64,000 nucleotides of DNA from Acidithiobacillus ferrooxidans ATCC 23270 (GTDB taxonomy: Bacteria > Pseudomonadota > Gammaproteobacteria > Acidithiobacillales > Acidithiobacillaceae), in NCBI RefSeq assembly GCF_000021485.1, contig NC_011761.1, positions 1,952,001 to 2,016,000 on the forward strand, written 5' to 3'. The stretch's first letter is position 1, and every line of letters starts with the position of its first letter. Positions 12,127 to 21,782 of this stretch are shown one piece after another. The notes beneath the pieces were generated by a model. It did not search any database. It was not told where the DNA came from and saw only the letters and a list, made by a program, of their open reading frames with translations. The position numbers were made by a program, and so were the translations under genes.

Positions 12127-12158
12127 TCGAGGCGCCTGTAATTCATGAGGATTCAACA

Positions 12159-12953
12159 TTGACCACCTTCAGACCAATTGCATTTGTCATGGCGTCAACC
12201 AATCATGGCGCCATGATAGTCAACAGAAATGACTACAGAATCGTTCCCGGCGGGGCATTTGGCGTTGGCCATCAAATACTCACGTCGTCGTCTTTCGACC
12301 AGCCCGAAGTGGATCTCGTCCTGCAGTTGTTATCCGCCAGAAGAACCCACCATGGCGATGGCGTCTTTGCCATCGATTGCGGCGCCAATATAGGCGTTCA
12401 CACCATAGAGTGGGCAAAGCTCATGTACGGTTGGGGATCGGTGGTCGCCTTTGAAGCGCAGGAAAGAATTTTTTATGCGCTGGCCGGAAACATCGCCATC
12501 AACAACTGCTTCAACGCCAGAGCCGAATGGGCCGCCGTCGGCGCCGGCAACGGGTTCATCGGGGTTCCGTCACCGGACTACAACCTGCCGTCGAGCTACG
12601 GCAGCCTGGAATTGAAAAAATCGGCAAGCAACGAATTCATCGGCCAGGAAATAGACTATTCCGAAGAAAAAGCCATCCGGACGCGGATGGTTGCCATTGA
12701 TCAGGCGATAAGCGGACGGGTGGATTTTATCAAAATTGATGTCGAGGGGATGGAAATCGATGTGCTCCATGGCGCAAGGGAAACGATCATACGCAATAAG
12801 CCGGGCATGCTCATTGAAAAAATCAAGTCAGAGGAAAACGAACTGATCGGATTCGTTACCGGGTTAGGCTATAAAACATTCCAATTTGGGATCAATATAA
12901 TCGCCGTACACGAATCGGATCCGGTGATCTCCATGATCAATACCACGGTGTAG
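12159..12953 (+). CDS. FkbM family SAM-dependent methyltransferase
   Basis: A 264-residue methyltransferase. The SAM-binding motif I is FAIDCGANIGVHTIEWAK (residues about 70-87), followed by VVAFEAQERIF, and motif DFIKIDVEGMEIDVLHGA is near residue 190, the FkbM signature. The substrate is unknown; FkbM enzymes often O-methylate sugars or secondary metabolites. A TTG start is chosen because GAGG lies 9 bases upstream; ATG 12189 is an alternative. Codon use is less GC-biased than in the flanking genes, a possible sign of acquisition. Confidence 0.88.
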   Translation: MTTFRPIAFVMASTNHGAMIVNRNDYRIVPGGAFGVGHQILTSSSFDQPEVDLVLQLLSARRTHHGDGVFAIDCGANIGVHTIEWAKLMYGWGSVVAFEAQERIFYALAGNIAINNCFNARAEWAAVGAGNGFIGVPSPDYNLPSSYGSLELKKSASNEFIGQEIDYSEEKAIRTRMVAIDQAISGRVDFIKIDVEGMEIDVLHGARETIIRNKPGMLIEKIKSEENELIGFVTGLGYKTFQFGINIIAVHESDPVISMINTTV

Positions 12954-13069
12954 ATTCCGCCATGGAGCGGGGTACGACCGTGTGCGGCGGCCAGGCAGAG
13001 CATCCTTACCGACGGCACGAAGTGGACTGCCCCGGCAGATCGCCTGCGACCGAACACAATGCCTGAAAG

Positions 13070-13963
13070 ATGAAACGGTCGTTCACCTCGGATTCCGGCC
13101 GGGTCGTATCCTATGAAGACATCGGTGACCCGAACGGGAGGTTGCCGGTATTGTTCCTTCACGGTACGCCCGGCTCCCGCCTGCAACTGGAGTTGCTGCC
13201 TGCAGCCCTGCGTAACGGTCTGCGCTGGGTCGCCTTCGACCGGGCGGGATATGGAGCATCGGACCGGCAGCCGGGACTGACCATGACCGAAGTGGCGGCG
13301 ACGGGCGAAGCTCTGGCAAAGCATCTGGGGCTGGACGCCTTTCACGTGCTGGGTTTCTCCGGCGGTGGTCCCTACGCGCTGGCCTGCGCCCGCGCCATGC
13401 CGGGGCGAGTGCGCACCGTGCATCTGGCGAGCAGCTCGGGACCGGCGGAGCTTCCCGAGGTACGATCCGCATTCGGTCTTCAGGACCACACCATCTTTAT
13501 CCTGGTGCGCCATGCACCGTGGCTTTTCAGGGCGTTGTTGCGCCTCAGAATGGCGGGTATGCAGCGGAGGCCGGAGCGCTTCGTGGCGCAGTTCGCGGCA
13601 AAGATGACTACCCGGGACCATGCCCTGCTGATGGCGCCCGACGTTCTGGCGAAGCTTTGCGACGACTTGCGGGAGGCGTTGCGGCAAGGGACTGCAGGGA
13701 TGGCTGACGATTTCGCGGTGCTCAACCGCCCCTGGCCCTTCCATTTGGAGGACATCCGGGTGCCGGTGCATGTCTGGCAGGGTGCGCAGGATCATGTGAA
13801 CAGTCTGCAGGTTGGTCTGGCGATGGCTGCACATTTGCCGACGGCGCAGTTCCATCTCCTGGAGTCAGGCTCGCATACGCTGTTGCTGACCCATGCCGCG
13901 GAGATCCGTGCGGCGTTGGACCAGGATGCGGTCCTGGCCGCTTCGCAGGAACCCGCTAAATGA
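13070..13963 (+). CDS. Alpha/beta hydrolase
   Basis: A 297-residue soluble hydrolase. The oxyanion-hole motif FLHGTPGSR is near residue 28, the nucleophile elbow GFSGGGPYALA carries the Ser near residue 96, the acid is in WQGAQDHV and the His in ESGSHTLLL. The triad is complete, so it is probably an active esterase, lipase or lactonase of undefined substrate. Its last 8 bases overlap the 3' end of the convergent ICMT-like gene. Confidence 0.88.
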   Translation: MKRSFTSDSGRVVSYEDIGDPNGRLPVLFLHGTPGSRLQLELLPAALRNGLRWVAFDRAGYGASDRQPGLTMTEVAATGEALAKHLGLDAFHVLGFSGGGPYALACARAMPGRVRTVHLASSSGPAELPEVRSAFGLQDHTIFILVRHAPWLFRALLRLRMAGMQRRPERFVAQFAAKMTTRDHALLMAPDVLAKLCDDLREALRQGTAGMADDFAVLNRPWPFHLEDIRVPVHVWQGAQDHVNSLQVGLAMAAHLPTAQFHLLESGSHTLLLTHAAEIRAALDQDAVLAASQEPAK

Positions 13964-14525
13964 TACCGGGAACAAGGCAGTACGTGCAGTTGCGGTATTC
14001 CTGATAAGCGATCCCGAAGGCATCCGCGAGTATGCGTTCCTCTTTGGCGATTCTCCAGAGGTAGGCCAAAATGACAGGAACGACGATCAGGATGGCGGTG
14101 GCCCAGTAGCCAAACGACAGCGCCAACCCCAAAAAACAGAGCAGCGCACCCGTATAGGACGGATGGCGCACCATGCGATAGGGTCCATGCCGGATCAGCC
14201 GGTGTCCGGGCTGAATGGCCAGATCCACGGTGAAATATCTCCTCAACGTCATGATCGCGTATGTTCGCAACATGAGTCCCGCCACCAGTAACGAAACCCC
14301 CACCCGCGGCAGATAGAGCGCGATATGTGGCTCCTGGCGGATCTCCAGCGCCAACACGAACGCCCAGCTTCCTACGCTGGACAGGATCACGATGTTGAAT
14401 ATTTTCGAAGACCCGCCATCCTGCCTGTTCGCATTCATGGGGGAACGGAAAAAGTATTCCAGGTACAACTCCAGCAATATCCACGCTGATAACAGCGCCA
14501 ACAGCAGAACAGCAGATATCATCAT
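13956..14525 (-). CDS. Isoprenylcysteine carboxyl methyltransferase (ICMT)-like membrane protein
   Basis: A 189-residue integral membrane protein with about five segments. The C-terminal GPYRMVRHPSYTGALLCF and RIAKEERILADAFGIAYQEY form the SAM-binding core of the ICMT/PEMT-like family. Bacteria lack prenylated CaaX proteins, so the substrate is probably a lipid or small molecule. It overlaps the convergent hydrolase gene by 8 bases. The 105 bases between it and the next minus-strand gene hold no feature seen. Confidence 0.82.
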   Translation of the reverse strand: MMISAVLLLALLSAWILLELYLEYFFRSPMNANRQDGGSSKIFNIVILSSVGSWAFVLALEIRQEPHIALYLPRVGVSLLVAGLMLRTYAIMTLRRYFTVDLAIQPGHRLIRHGPYRMVRHPSYTGALLCFLGLALSFGYWATAILIVVPVILAYLWRIAKEERILADAFGIAYQEYRNCTYCLVPGII

Positions 14526-14630
14526 TCCTCACCGCCCTTGAGCCGCTTGCCCCGTTCACCAGCGATGAACCAGTGTACCACCATATCTCCACATCCTGAA
14601 TCCTTGAGATTATCCCGAATGTTGCGACAG

Positions 14631-15314
14631 CTATTCAAACCTGGGGCGTTTGCGAATGAGCCACCCAGGCAAGGCGGTGGGGTCGGCAAAACACATCGCG
14701 GCACCGCTGGCATCCAGGCGTTCCGCGCCGTGTACGCCGCAGAGCACCCCCACCGGCAAGACCCCGGCGGCCACGGCCATTTCCATGTCGTGCACGGTGT
14801 CGCCCACCATGATGGCCGCCGCTGGGGGCAGATCGTAGTGCCGTAGCAGTTCGCGGAGCATCAGGGGGTCTGGTTTGGAGCGGCTTTCATCGGCACAGCG
14901 ACTGGCGCTGATGCAAGCGGCGAGTCGGGGATGCTCGCCCAGCACCCGATCCAGGCCGCGGCGGGCTTTGCCGGTGGCCACGGCGATCTCATAGCCAGCA
15001 TCGGCGAGTTGCACCACCGTGTCTTCCACCCCCGGAAAGAGGGGCATTTCACGGACCGGCGTGCCGAAAAAGCACTCCCGGTAACCCGCCAGAATCCGTT
15101 CCCGGGTAGACCTATCCGCATCGGGGGCGAGAGCCGCCAAGGCGTCTTCCAGTCCCAATCCGATGATTTCCCGGTACTGCTGCGTTCCGCGATCCGCCAG
15201 CCCTGCATAGCCAAAAGCATGGGCCAGACAGCCGCAGATGGTAGAAATGCTGTCCATGAGGGTGCCGTCCCAATCGAAAATGATCAGTCGGCAATCATCA
15301 GGGGGCAAAATCAT
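14631..15314 (-). CDS. HAD-IA family phosphatase (phosphoglycolate phosphatase-like)
   Basis: A 227-residue HAD hydrolase. Motif I is IIFDWDGTLMDS with both catalytic Asp, motif II is AVATGK, and motif III/IV is SKPDPLMLRELL followed by MVGDTVHDMEMAVAAG. The helical cap between residues 18 and 85 is subfamily I. It starts inside the rluC stop (ATGA overlap), a pairing seen in many proteobacteria. Phosphoglycolate is a plausible substrate in an autotroph that runs the Calvin cycle, but the sequence does not prove it. Confidence 0.88.
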   Translation of the reverse strand: MILPPDDCRLIIFDWDGTLMDSISTICGCLAHAFGYAGLADRGTQQYREIIGLGLEDALAALAPDADRSTRERILAGYRECFFGTPVREMPLFPGVEDTVVQLADAGYEIAVATGKARRGLDRVLGEHPRLAACISASRCADESRSKPDPLMLRELLRHYDLPPAAAIMVGDTVHDMEMAVAAGVLPVGVLCGVHGAERLDASGAAMCFADPTALPGWLIRKRPRFE

Positions 15315-16264
15315 CCGGCAGACTCCTTACGCAGTGGGGTGAGAATGGCTTGCAGATCAGCAGGCAGCGGGGCCTCGATGCGCATGGGCCGGCCGTCCTG
15401 CGGGTGGCGGAAGGCCACCAGGGCCGCGTGCAAAAAAAGTCGCCGCAGGCCCAGGGCGCGCAGACGCTGGTTGAAGGCCGCATCGCCGTATTTCTCATCG
15501 CCTGCCACCGCATGCCCAATCGCTTGCAGGTGAACCCGAATCTGGTGCGTACGCCCGGTATCGAGGTCCGCCTGCAACAGCACCGCGCCGCGGAAACGTT
15601 CCAGTGGCAGGAAATGTGTATGTGCGGCCTTACCCTCCACTGGGTCCACCCGCACCATGCGCTCGCCGGACTGCAGGGTGTTCTTGCGCAGGGCCAGACG
15701 CACGGAACGCGCTTCGCCCTGCCAGTCACCGGCCGCCAGCACCAGATAACGTTTCTCCATGAGGCCTGCCCGCAGGGCTTCATGGAGCGCACGCAGCGCC
15801 GAGCGTTTCTTGCTGAATATCAGACAGCCGGAGGTGTCGCGGTCCAGGCGATGTACCAGCTCCAGTTCACGGGCATCGGGCCGCAACTGGCGCAATGCTT
15901 CGATGACGCCCCAGCTCAAGCCCGATCCCCCATGCACGGCCAGCCCGCTGGGCTTGTCCAGCACCAGCAGATGGGAGTCTTCGTAAAGGACAGCGGCTTC
16001 CAACTGGCCCTGCAGGTAGGCTGGCAGTACGGCGGGATCGCTGGGCGCCGCCACCCGCACCGGCGGCAGTCGCAGCACGTCGCCCTCTGCCAGGTGGTAG
16101 TGCGGTCGCGCCCGCCCCTTGTTCACCCGAACTTCGCCGCTGCGCAGGATTTTGTAGATATGGGAGCGCGGCACACCTTTCATCACCCGCAAGAGGAAGT
16201 TATCCAGCCTCTGCCCGGCTTCCGCGTCGGTCACCTGCCATTGTCGCACCCCGTTTTCCGCCAT
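15311..16264 (-). CDS. rluC: 23S rRNA pseudouridine synthase RluC
   Basis: A 317-residue RluA-family pseudouridine synthase. The N-terminal S4 RNA-binding domain covers QRLDNFLLRVMKGVPRSHIYKILRSGEVRVN. The catalytic motif HRLDRDTSGCLIF contains the essential Asp near residue 150. RTHQIRVHLQAIGHAVAGDEKYG is the other family signature. The RluC specificity (U955, U2504, U2580 in E. coli) is inferred from the S4 domain and from the position divergent to rne, which is the common genomic arrangement. Its stop overlaps the HAD gene start. Confidence 0.93.
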   Translation of the reverse strand: MAENGVRQWQVTDAEAGQRLDNFLLRVMKGVPRSHIYKILRSGEVRVNKGRARPHYHLAEGDVLRLPPVRVAAPSDPAVLPAYLQGQLEAAVLYEDSHLLVLDKPSGLAVHGGSGLSWGVIEALRQLRPDARELELVHRLDRDTSGCLIFSKKRSALRALHEALRAGLMEKRYLVLAAGDWQGEARSVRLALRKNTLQSGERMVRVDPVEGKAAHTHFLPLERFRGAVLLQADLDTGRTHQIRVHLQAIGHAVAGDEKYGDAAFNQRLRALGLRRLFLHAALVAFRHPQDGRPMRIEAPLPADLQAILTPLRKESAG

Positions 16265-16290
16265 TTTCCCTGCCTCTGTGCTTTTTTCAT

Positions 16291-16320
16291 TTGCGATTCT
16301 ATTCTTTTATGGCATATATT
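16291..16320 (+). promoter_or_regulatory. Putative rne promoter and 5' UTR
   Basis: TTGCGA (16291-16296) and TATATT (16315-16320) with an 18-base spacer form a plausible sigma70 promoter, giving an rne leader of about 130 bases. The leader contains a short GC stem, GCGCT (16336-16340) with AGCGC (16347-16351). Long structured rne leaders mediate RNase E autoregulation in E. coli; whether this one does is inference. Confidence 0.42.
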
Positions 16321-16460
16321 TCGACTTGGGACGCTGCGCTTCTCGGAGCGCGGCCCCAATTTCAGCATCGACGGTAACCCCGTCGGTCCCAATTACAAAC
16401 GCTGCGCTCCCTGGTGGGCCCCTTGGGCTTGTGGGTTGAGCGCCGGAGAAAGAAGAACTT

Positions 16461-18809
16461 ATGAAACGGATGTTGATTAATGCTACCCACGCGGAGGAGT
16501 TGCGGGTGGCTTTGGTAGATGGTCAAAAACTCCTCGATCTGGATATTGAACGCGCGTACCGGGAACAGAAAAAAAGCAATATTTACAAGGGCCGCATCAC
16601 CCGTGTGGAGCCGAGCCTCGAAGCCGCCTTCGTCGACTACGGTGCCGAACGGCACGGTTTTCTGCCCCTCAAGGAGATCGCCCGGGAGTACTTCCAGCAG
16701 CAGGAGCAGGGCCGCAAGCGCATTCAGGATCTGGTGCGGGAAGGTCAGGAAATCATCGTTCAGGTAGACAAGGAAGAACGCTCCAGCAAAGGCGCGGCGC
16801 TCACCACCTTCGTCAGTCTGGCCGGACGCTATCTGGTGCTGATGCCGAACAATCCGCGTGCCGGTGGCGTCTCCCGACGCATCGAAGGCGAGGACCGCAC
16901 CCAGATCCGCCAGCACCTCCAGCTCCTGGACATCCCCGAAAACATGGGCGTCATCGCCCGTACCGCGGGGATCGGCCAGGAGCTGGAGGCCCTGCAGCGC
17001 GACTTGGAATACCTCAAACAGATCTGGCAGGCCATCGTCGATACGGCGGCGCCGCGCGCCGCGCCTTTCCTGATTTATCAGGAGGGTAATGTCGTGGTTC
17101 GCGCCCTGCGCGATCACTTTTCCGAGGATATCGGCGAGGTGCTGATCGACGAGGAAGGCGCCTACAATGCCGCGGTGCAGTTCATGGGCTCCATGATGCC
17201 GAAAATGGTGCATCGCCTGAAATACTACGACAACGACGTACCTCTTTTCTCCCGCTACCAGATCGAGCAGCAGATCGAGTCCGCATTCAGCCGCGAAGTG
17301 CGCCTGGAGTCGGGGGGAGCCATCGTCATCGACCACACCGAAGCGCTGGTGGCCGTCGACGTGAATTCGGGGCGCGCCACCAAGGGACAGGATATTGCGG
17401 AGACCGCATTTCAGACCAACCTGGAAGCCGCTGAGGAGATCGCCCGGCAGATTCGCCTGCGTGATCTGGGCGGGCTTATCGTGGTCGATTTCATCGATAT
17501 GGAATCTCCCAAACACCAGCGCGAAGTGGAGAACAAACTCAAGGAGGCACTCAAGCTGGATCGGGCCCGGGTACAGTTGGGGCGCATCTCCCGCTTTGGC
17601 CTCATGGAAATGTCCCGGCAACGTCTGGGTGCGAGCCTGGAGGAAGCCTCTTCCGAGCCCTGCCCGCGCTGCAACGGTACCGGTCAGATACGGGGCTGCG
17701 AAGCCACCAGCATGCACGTCCTGCGCCTGCTGTATGAGGAGTGCATGAAAACCGGTGCCGCCGAGGTAGAGTGTCAGGTACCGGTGGATGTGGCCGTCTA
17801 TCTGCTCAACGAAAAACGCCGCCAGATTCTGGAACTCGAGGCCAAAACCGACACCCGTATTCTGGTCATTCCCACGCCAGAGATGGTTACGCCCCATTAT
17901 CAGATTCAGCGGACGCGCGTGGAGGGCGGCAGCGGCCGGACGGCTCCGGCGCCTGGGGGTGAAGGCAACGCCCTGCCCGCACGCCCCAGCCGCCCGACGA
18001 ACGAATCCGCGGCCCTGAGTCCGTTGACCGCACCGCCACCGCCCGAGGTGTTGCCACCACTACGCACACCACCGGCACCCAGCAGCCCGAAGGCGAAAGT
18101 ACCTGCCAAGGTCGTTCCGCCGGAAGAAGGCATTCTGGCCCGCCTGGTGCGGGCGCTGGTATCCCGTTATGTGCCCGTTGATGCCGCGACTTTCCTGGCG
18201 GAAACCAGTGGTGCCGAGATGTCGGCAAGCACGGAGCAGGCCAGCGAGATCAGCAGCGATGAGCAGGAAAACAGCGGCGAGGGGCGCAGTGGCCGGCGCC
18301 GGCGCCGCGGTGGACGCCGGGCGCGCGCCCGGCGTTCCACCCAGGGTGGAGAGAATGGTGCCGAATCCTCTTCGGCAGATGAGGAAGCCCCTGAGGGCAG
18401 CTATACGACAGAGGAATTTCAGGATAACGATCTGCTGGCGGGCCCCGAGGATGACAGCCATGCCCTGGAGGAACTCGTCTATCCCGGCTCGGTACCCGCC
18501 GCTGCCGACTGGCACCAGATGCTGGTCCCCGCCACGACGCGGACTCCGGCCGCCGATCCGACCTTTCAAAATGATCCGGCACGGGAGGTAGAAAGCCTGC
18601 CTGCAGAGGAGCCCGCGTCCTTGACCGTTCAAGAACCGGTCAAAGACACCACTCGGGAATCCTTGCGGATGGCAGTGCGGCAGGAGCCCACCCCGGAACC
18701 CGTGCAGGGTGACTTACTGGCCGTGGAGACCATGGAACATGGCGGAGCAGTATCTGTTGCCGTCCCCGGTGAAGCCGAGCAGCAGTCTTTCCCGCTGGGC
18801 GACGGTTGA
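16461..18809 (+). CDS. rne: Ribonuclease E
   Basis: A 782-residue endoribonuclease for mRNA decay and rRNA/tRNA processing. The S1 domain covers residues about 38-120. The DNase I-like catalytic centre is visible as VAVDVNSGR (Asp300) and VVDFIDME (Asp343), equivalent to Asp303 and Asp346 of E. coli. The Zn-link CPRCNGTG (Cys401, Cys404) joins dimers. Beyond residue 510 the sequence is low complexity, with an Arg-rich RNA-binding block ([16 protein letters not shown]) and acidic tails. This noncatalytic part is much shorter than in E. coli (1061 residues), so degradosome partners may differ. It is convergent with cysS. Confidence 0.96.
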   Translation: MKRMLINATHAEELRVALVDGQKLLDLDIERAYREQKKSNIYKGRITRVEPSLEAAFVDYGAERHGFLPLKEIAREYFQQQEQGRKRIQDLVREGQEIIVQVDKEERSSKGAALTTFVSLAGRYLVLMPNNPRAGGVSRRIEGEDRTQIRQHLQLLDIPENMGVIARTAGIGQELEALQRDLEYLKQIWQAIVDTAAPRAAPFLIYQEGNVVVRALRDHFSEDIGEVLIDEEGAYNAAVQFMGSMMPKMVHRLKYYDNDVPLFSRYQIEQQIESAFSREVRLESGGAIVIDHTEALVAVDVNSGRATKGQDIAETAFQTNLEAAEEIARQIRLRDLGGLIVVDFIDMESPKHQREVENKLKEALKLDRARVQLGRISRFGLMEMSRQRLGASLEEASSEPCPRCNGTGQIRGCEATSMHVLRLLYEECMKTGAAEVECQVPVDVAVYLLNEKRRQILELEAKTDTRILVIPTPEMVTPHYQIQRTRVEGGSGRTAPAPGGEGNALPARPSRPTNESAALSPLTAPPPPEVLPPLRTPPAPSSPKAKVPAKVVPPEEGILARLVRALVSRYVPVDAATFLAETSGAEMSASTEQASEISSDEQENSGEGRSGRRRRRGGRRARARRSTQGGENGAESSSADEEAPEGSYTTEEFQDNDLLAGPEDDSHALEELVYPGSVPAAADWHQMLVPATTRTPAADPTFQNDPAREVESLPAEEPASLTVQEPVKDTTRESLRMAVRQEPTPEPVQGDLLAVETMEHGGAVSVAVPGEAEQQSFPLGDG

Positions 18810-18851
18810 GCAACGGCGACGTCGCGCTAGAAACCGGGGCGTAGTAGTGCC

Positions 18852-20240
18852 TTAGCCCCGCCGCCATGTGGTACCGCCGGGGCCATCTTCGAGGATGACT
18901 CCAGCGGCTGTCAATTCCTGCCGGATGGCGTCGGCTCCGGCAAAATCACGGGCCTGTCGCGCCGCGGCGCGCGCGGCAATACGGCCATCGATCCAGGATA
19001 CGTCCGCGTCGTGGCCGCGAAGAAAACCCTCGGCGTCCTGTTGCAGCAAGCCCAGCACACCCGCCAGTTCCCGTAACAGGGTGGCGAGCGGCGCTGCCAC
19101 CTCACTGCCTTCGTCCCGCAGGCGATTCAGTTCGCGGGCCAGATCAAAAAGCACGGCAAGGGCTGCCGGCGTATGAAAATCATCACTCATGGCGGCATGG
19201 AAACGCTCCCGCCACTCGCTCCCCATCTCCGCCACGATTTTAGGTCTGGGCATTCCACGCAGGGCGGTATAGAGCCGCGTGAGGCCCGCTCTCGCCTGCT
19301 CCAGCGCGTCTTCCGCATAATTCAATGGGCTGCGGTAATGGCTGGAGAGAATGAAAAAACGCAGCACTTCGCCGGAATAGCGGGGCAGAAGCTCCCGCAC
19401 CGTGAAGAAATTATTCAGGGATTTTGACATTTTCTCGTCGTTGATGCGAACAAAGCCGTTGTGCATCCAGTAATGGGCAAAAGCACAGCCCGCGCCCTGG
19501 GACTGGGCGATTTCATTCTCATGATGCGGGAACTGCAGATCGGCACCACCGCCATGTATGTCAAAGGCACAGCCCAGGGCGTCGGCGGACATGGCGGAGC
19601 ACTCGATATGCCAGCCCGGCCGCCCCTCTCCCCACGCTGAAGGCCAGGACGGCTCGCCGGGCTTGGCCGCTTTCCACAGGGCAAAATCCAGAGGATCGCG
19701 TTTTTCTTCGCCGACTTCGACCCGCGCACCCGACGTCAACTCGTCGATGGACTTGCCGGAAAGGCGGCCATACTCCGGAAAACTGCGCACCGCGTAGTAC
19801 ACATCGCCATTGGCCGCCACATAGGCATGCCCTCTGTGGATGAGTTCGCCGATCAGGGTTTGCATGGCGCCCACATGCTCCGTCGCCCGCGGTTCCAGAT
19901 CAGGTCTCCGGCAGAGCAACGCCGCCTCATCTTCATGCATGGCATCGATGAAACGTGCCGTGAGTGACTGAATCGACTCGCCACACTCCAACGCCCGACG
20001 AATGATCTTGTCGTCGATATCGGTGATATTGCGAACGTAGGTCACCTCATATCCGCGCTCACGCAGATAGCGCACCACCGTATCGAAGGTGACCATGACC
20101 CGGGCATGGCCGAGATGACAGAAGTCGTATACGGTCATCCCGCAGACATAGAGTCCCACATGATTGGGGCGCAGCACCTCTAGCGGCGTTTTACTGCGGC
20201 GCAGGGTGTCAAAGAGGGTCACTACGGGCAGATTGATCAT
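18852..20240 (-). CDS. cysS: Cysteinyl-tRNA synthetase
   Basis: A 462-residue class I synthetase for tRNA-Cys. The zinc ligand Cys of YVCGMTVYD is followed by HLGHAR (HIGH motif), [10 protein letters not shown] supplies another zinc Cys, [12 protein letters not shown] a zinc His/Glu, and [12 protein letters not shown] is KMSKS. The C-terminal DALR-like helical domain is present. Length and motif order are normal. Its start overlaps the gltX stop by ATGA, so both synthetases form one operon read leftward. Confidence 0.97.
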   Translation of the reverse strand: MINLPVVTLFDTLRRSKTPLEVLRPNHVGLYVCGMTVYDFCHLGHARVMVTFDTVVRYLRERGYEVTYVRNITDIDDKIIRRALECGESIQSLTARFIDAMHEDEAALLCRRPDLEPRATEHVGAMQTLIGELIHRGHAYVAANGDVYYAVRSFPEYGRLSGKSIDELTSGARVEVGEEKRDPLDFALWKAAKPGEPSWPSAWGEGRPGWHIECSAMSADALGCAFDIHGGGADLQFPHHENEIAQSQGAGCAFAHYWMHNGFVRINDEKMSKSLNNFFTVRELLPRYSGEVLRFFILSSHYRSPLNYAEDALEQARAGLTRLYTALRGMPRPKIVAEMGSEWRERFHAAMSDDFHTPAALAVLFDLARELNRLRDEGSEVAAPLATLLRELAGVLGLLQQDAEGFLRGHDADVSWIDGRIAARAAARQARDFAGADAIRQELTAAGVILEDGPGGTTWRRG

Positions 20241-21664
20241 AGGGTGGTCTCGATGGGCGTTGAGGGGCGTCGGGCAGCGGCATGGAGACGCGCCAGGGCG
20301 CGCTCTTCGCCGATGAGGGGAAGGAGCGCCGCCAGTTCCGGGCCGTGGGTGAGCCCGGTGAGTGCGGCGCGCAGGGGCATGAACAACGCCTTGCCGCGAC
20401 GCCCGCTAGCCTGCTGCAAGGCTTTTGTCCAGCGCCGGTAGTCTCCACCGGACGCCTGCAGCGTCGCCTGAGCGACGGACCAGAACTCCGGACTGACTCC
20501 GGTGATAGCCTCGACTGCATCGGCAGCCAACGCGGGAGCGCCAAAACAGCGCTCGGCCCAATCCAGGGCATCGCCAGGCAGCAGGATATTGGCACGCACC
20601 GCCGCCACGAAAGGCATTTCCAGCCCCATCGGCACCTTACCCCGCAGCAGTGGCGCGAGCCAGTTCCAGACGGCGGCATCGTCCAGCGACTGCACCGCTT
20701 CGTGCTGCCAGTGCTGCAACTGCACCATATCAAAATGGCTGGGCGCCCGGCTGATCTGGTTCAGCGCAAAGCCCTGCGCCAACGCCCTGCTATCCAGAAA
20801 GCCCGTCGCGCTGTAATGATGACCCAGACGGGCAAGGTAGTTGCGCAGCGCCGCGGCCAGATAACCGTCCTTGCGCAGATCACGCAGGCTGGCAGCTCCG
20901 TATCGTTTGGACAGGGGCTGACCGTCGGCCCCGAGCAATAAAGGCAGGTGCCCATAAGCGGGAACCGGTAAACCCAGCGCCTGCAATATCAAAATTTGCC
21001 GGGGCGTATTGGTCAGATGATCCTCGCCGCGCAAAACCAGATTCACCTCCATCAGCGCGTCGTCGACCGCATTGGCGAAAAAAAAAGCCGGGCTGCCGTC
21101 GCTGCGACGGATGACAAAATCCCCCAGATCGGCCAGCGCATAATGTCGCTCACCCCAGACCAGATCCGGCACCGTGAGGGTACCCTGATCCGGCACCCGG
21201 AACCGCAGGGTAGGCAATAACCCGGCCGCCTCGCGCTCGGCCCGCGCCGCGGCGTCGAGGTGCCGGCAGCGCCCCCCATAGCGCGGCGCCTTTCCGGCGG
21301 AACGCTGCACAGCGCGCTCCGCGGCGAGGTCGTCGGCGCTGCAATAGCAGGCATAAGCCTGTCCACTGGACTGCAAATGGGCATAGTACCGGCCATAAAC
21401 GGCCAGACGCTCCATCTGCCGGTAGGGGCCGTGATCGCCCCCCCGATCCGGACCTTCGTCCCAGTCGATGCCGAACCACCGCAGATCTTCCAGCAGGGCC
21501 CTCTCATAGATCTCGGGGGAGCGCTGCTGATCTGTATCTTCCAGACGTAAAATGAATGTTCCACCCGCGCCGCGCGCCGCCAGCCAGGCGAAAAGGGCTG
21601 TGCGGGCATTGCCAAGGTGCAGGTAACCGGTGGGGCTGGGCGCAAAGCGACTCTTGAGATTCAT
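20237..21664 (-). CDS. gltX: Glutamyl-tRNA synthetase
   Basis: A 475-residue class I synthetase. [21 protein letters not shown] carries the HIGH-like motif near the N-terminus, [11 protein letters not shown] follows, and [11 protein letters not shown] is the KMSKS-like loop. The zinc site Cys-x-Cys...Tyr-x3-Cys of E. coli GluRS is preserved in CYCSADD...RYGGRC. The frame is open to 21763, but ATG 21664 matches the universal N-terminus. Acidithiobacillus ferrooxidans is known to have two GluRS paralogues, one charging mainly tRNA-Gln; which one this is cannot be told from the window. Confidence 0.95.
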   Translation of the reverse strand: MNLKSRFAPSPTGYLHLGNARTALFAWLAARGAGGTFILRLEDTDQQRSPEIYERALLEDLRWFGIDWDEGPDRGGDHGPYRQMERLAVYGRYYAHLQSSGQAYACYCSADDLAAERAVQRSAGKAPRYGGRCRHLDAAARAEREAAGLLPTLRFRVPDQGTLTVPDLVWGERHYALADLGDFVIRRSDGSPAFFFANAVDDALMEVNLVLRGEDHLTNTPRQILILQALGLPVPAYGHLPLLLGADGQPLSKRYGAASLRDLRKDGYLAAALRNYLARLGHHYSATGFLDSRALAQGFALNQISRAPSHFDMVQLQHWQHEAVQSLDDAAVWNWLAPLLRGKVPMGLEMPFVAAVRANILLPGDALDWAERCFGAPALAADAVEAITGVSPEFWSVAQATLQASGGDYRRWTKALQQASGRRGKALFMPLRAALTGLTHGPELAALLPLIGEERALARLHAAARRPSTPIETTL

Positions 21665-21718
21665 GGTGGTATAGTATTGCGCCATCGGCCGCATCGCAAT
21701 GCAAAAGCCGGGATAGGA

Positions 21719-21758
21719 TACTTCGCAAAGTGCAGGCCAGAATGCACTTTGCGAAGTA
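21719..21758. repeat. Perfect 16-bp inverted repeat between gltX and mrcA
   Basis: TACTTCGCAAAGTGCA (21719-21734) and its exact reverse complement (21743-21758) flank an 8-base loop. It lies in the 118-base divergent region, 24 bases upstream of the mrcA start. No T tract follows, so a terminator is unlikely; an operator or a 5' UTR hairpin fits better. Confidence 0.7.
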
Positions 21759-21782
21759 CTCATACATACGGAAAGAAACGGA

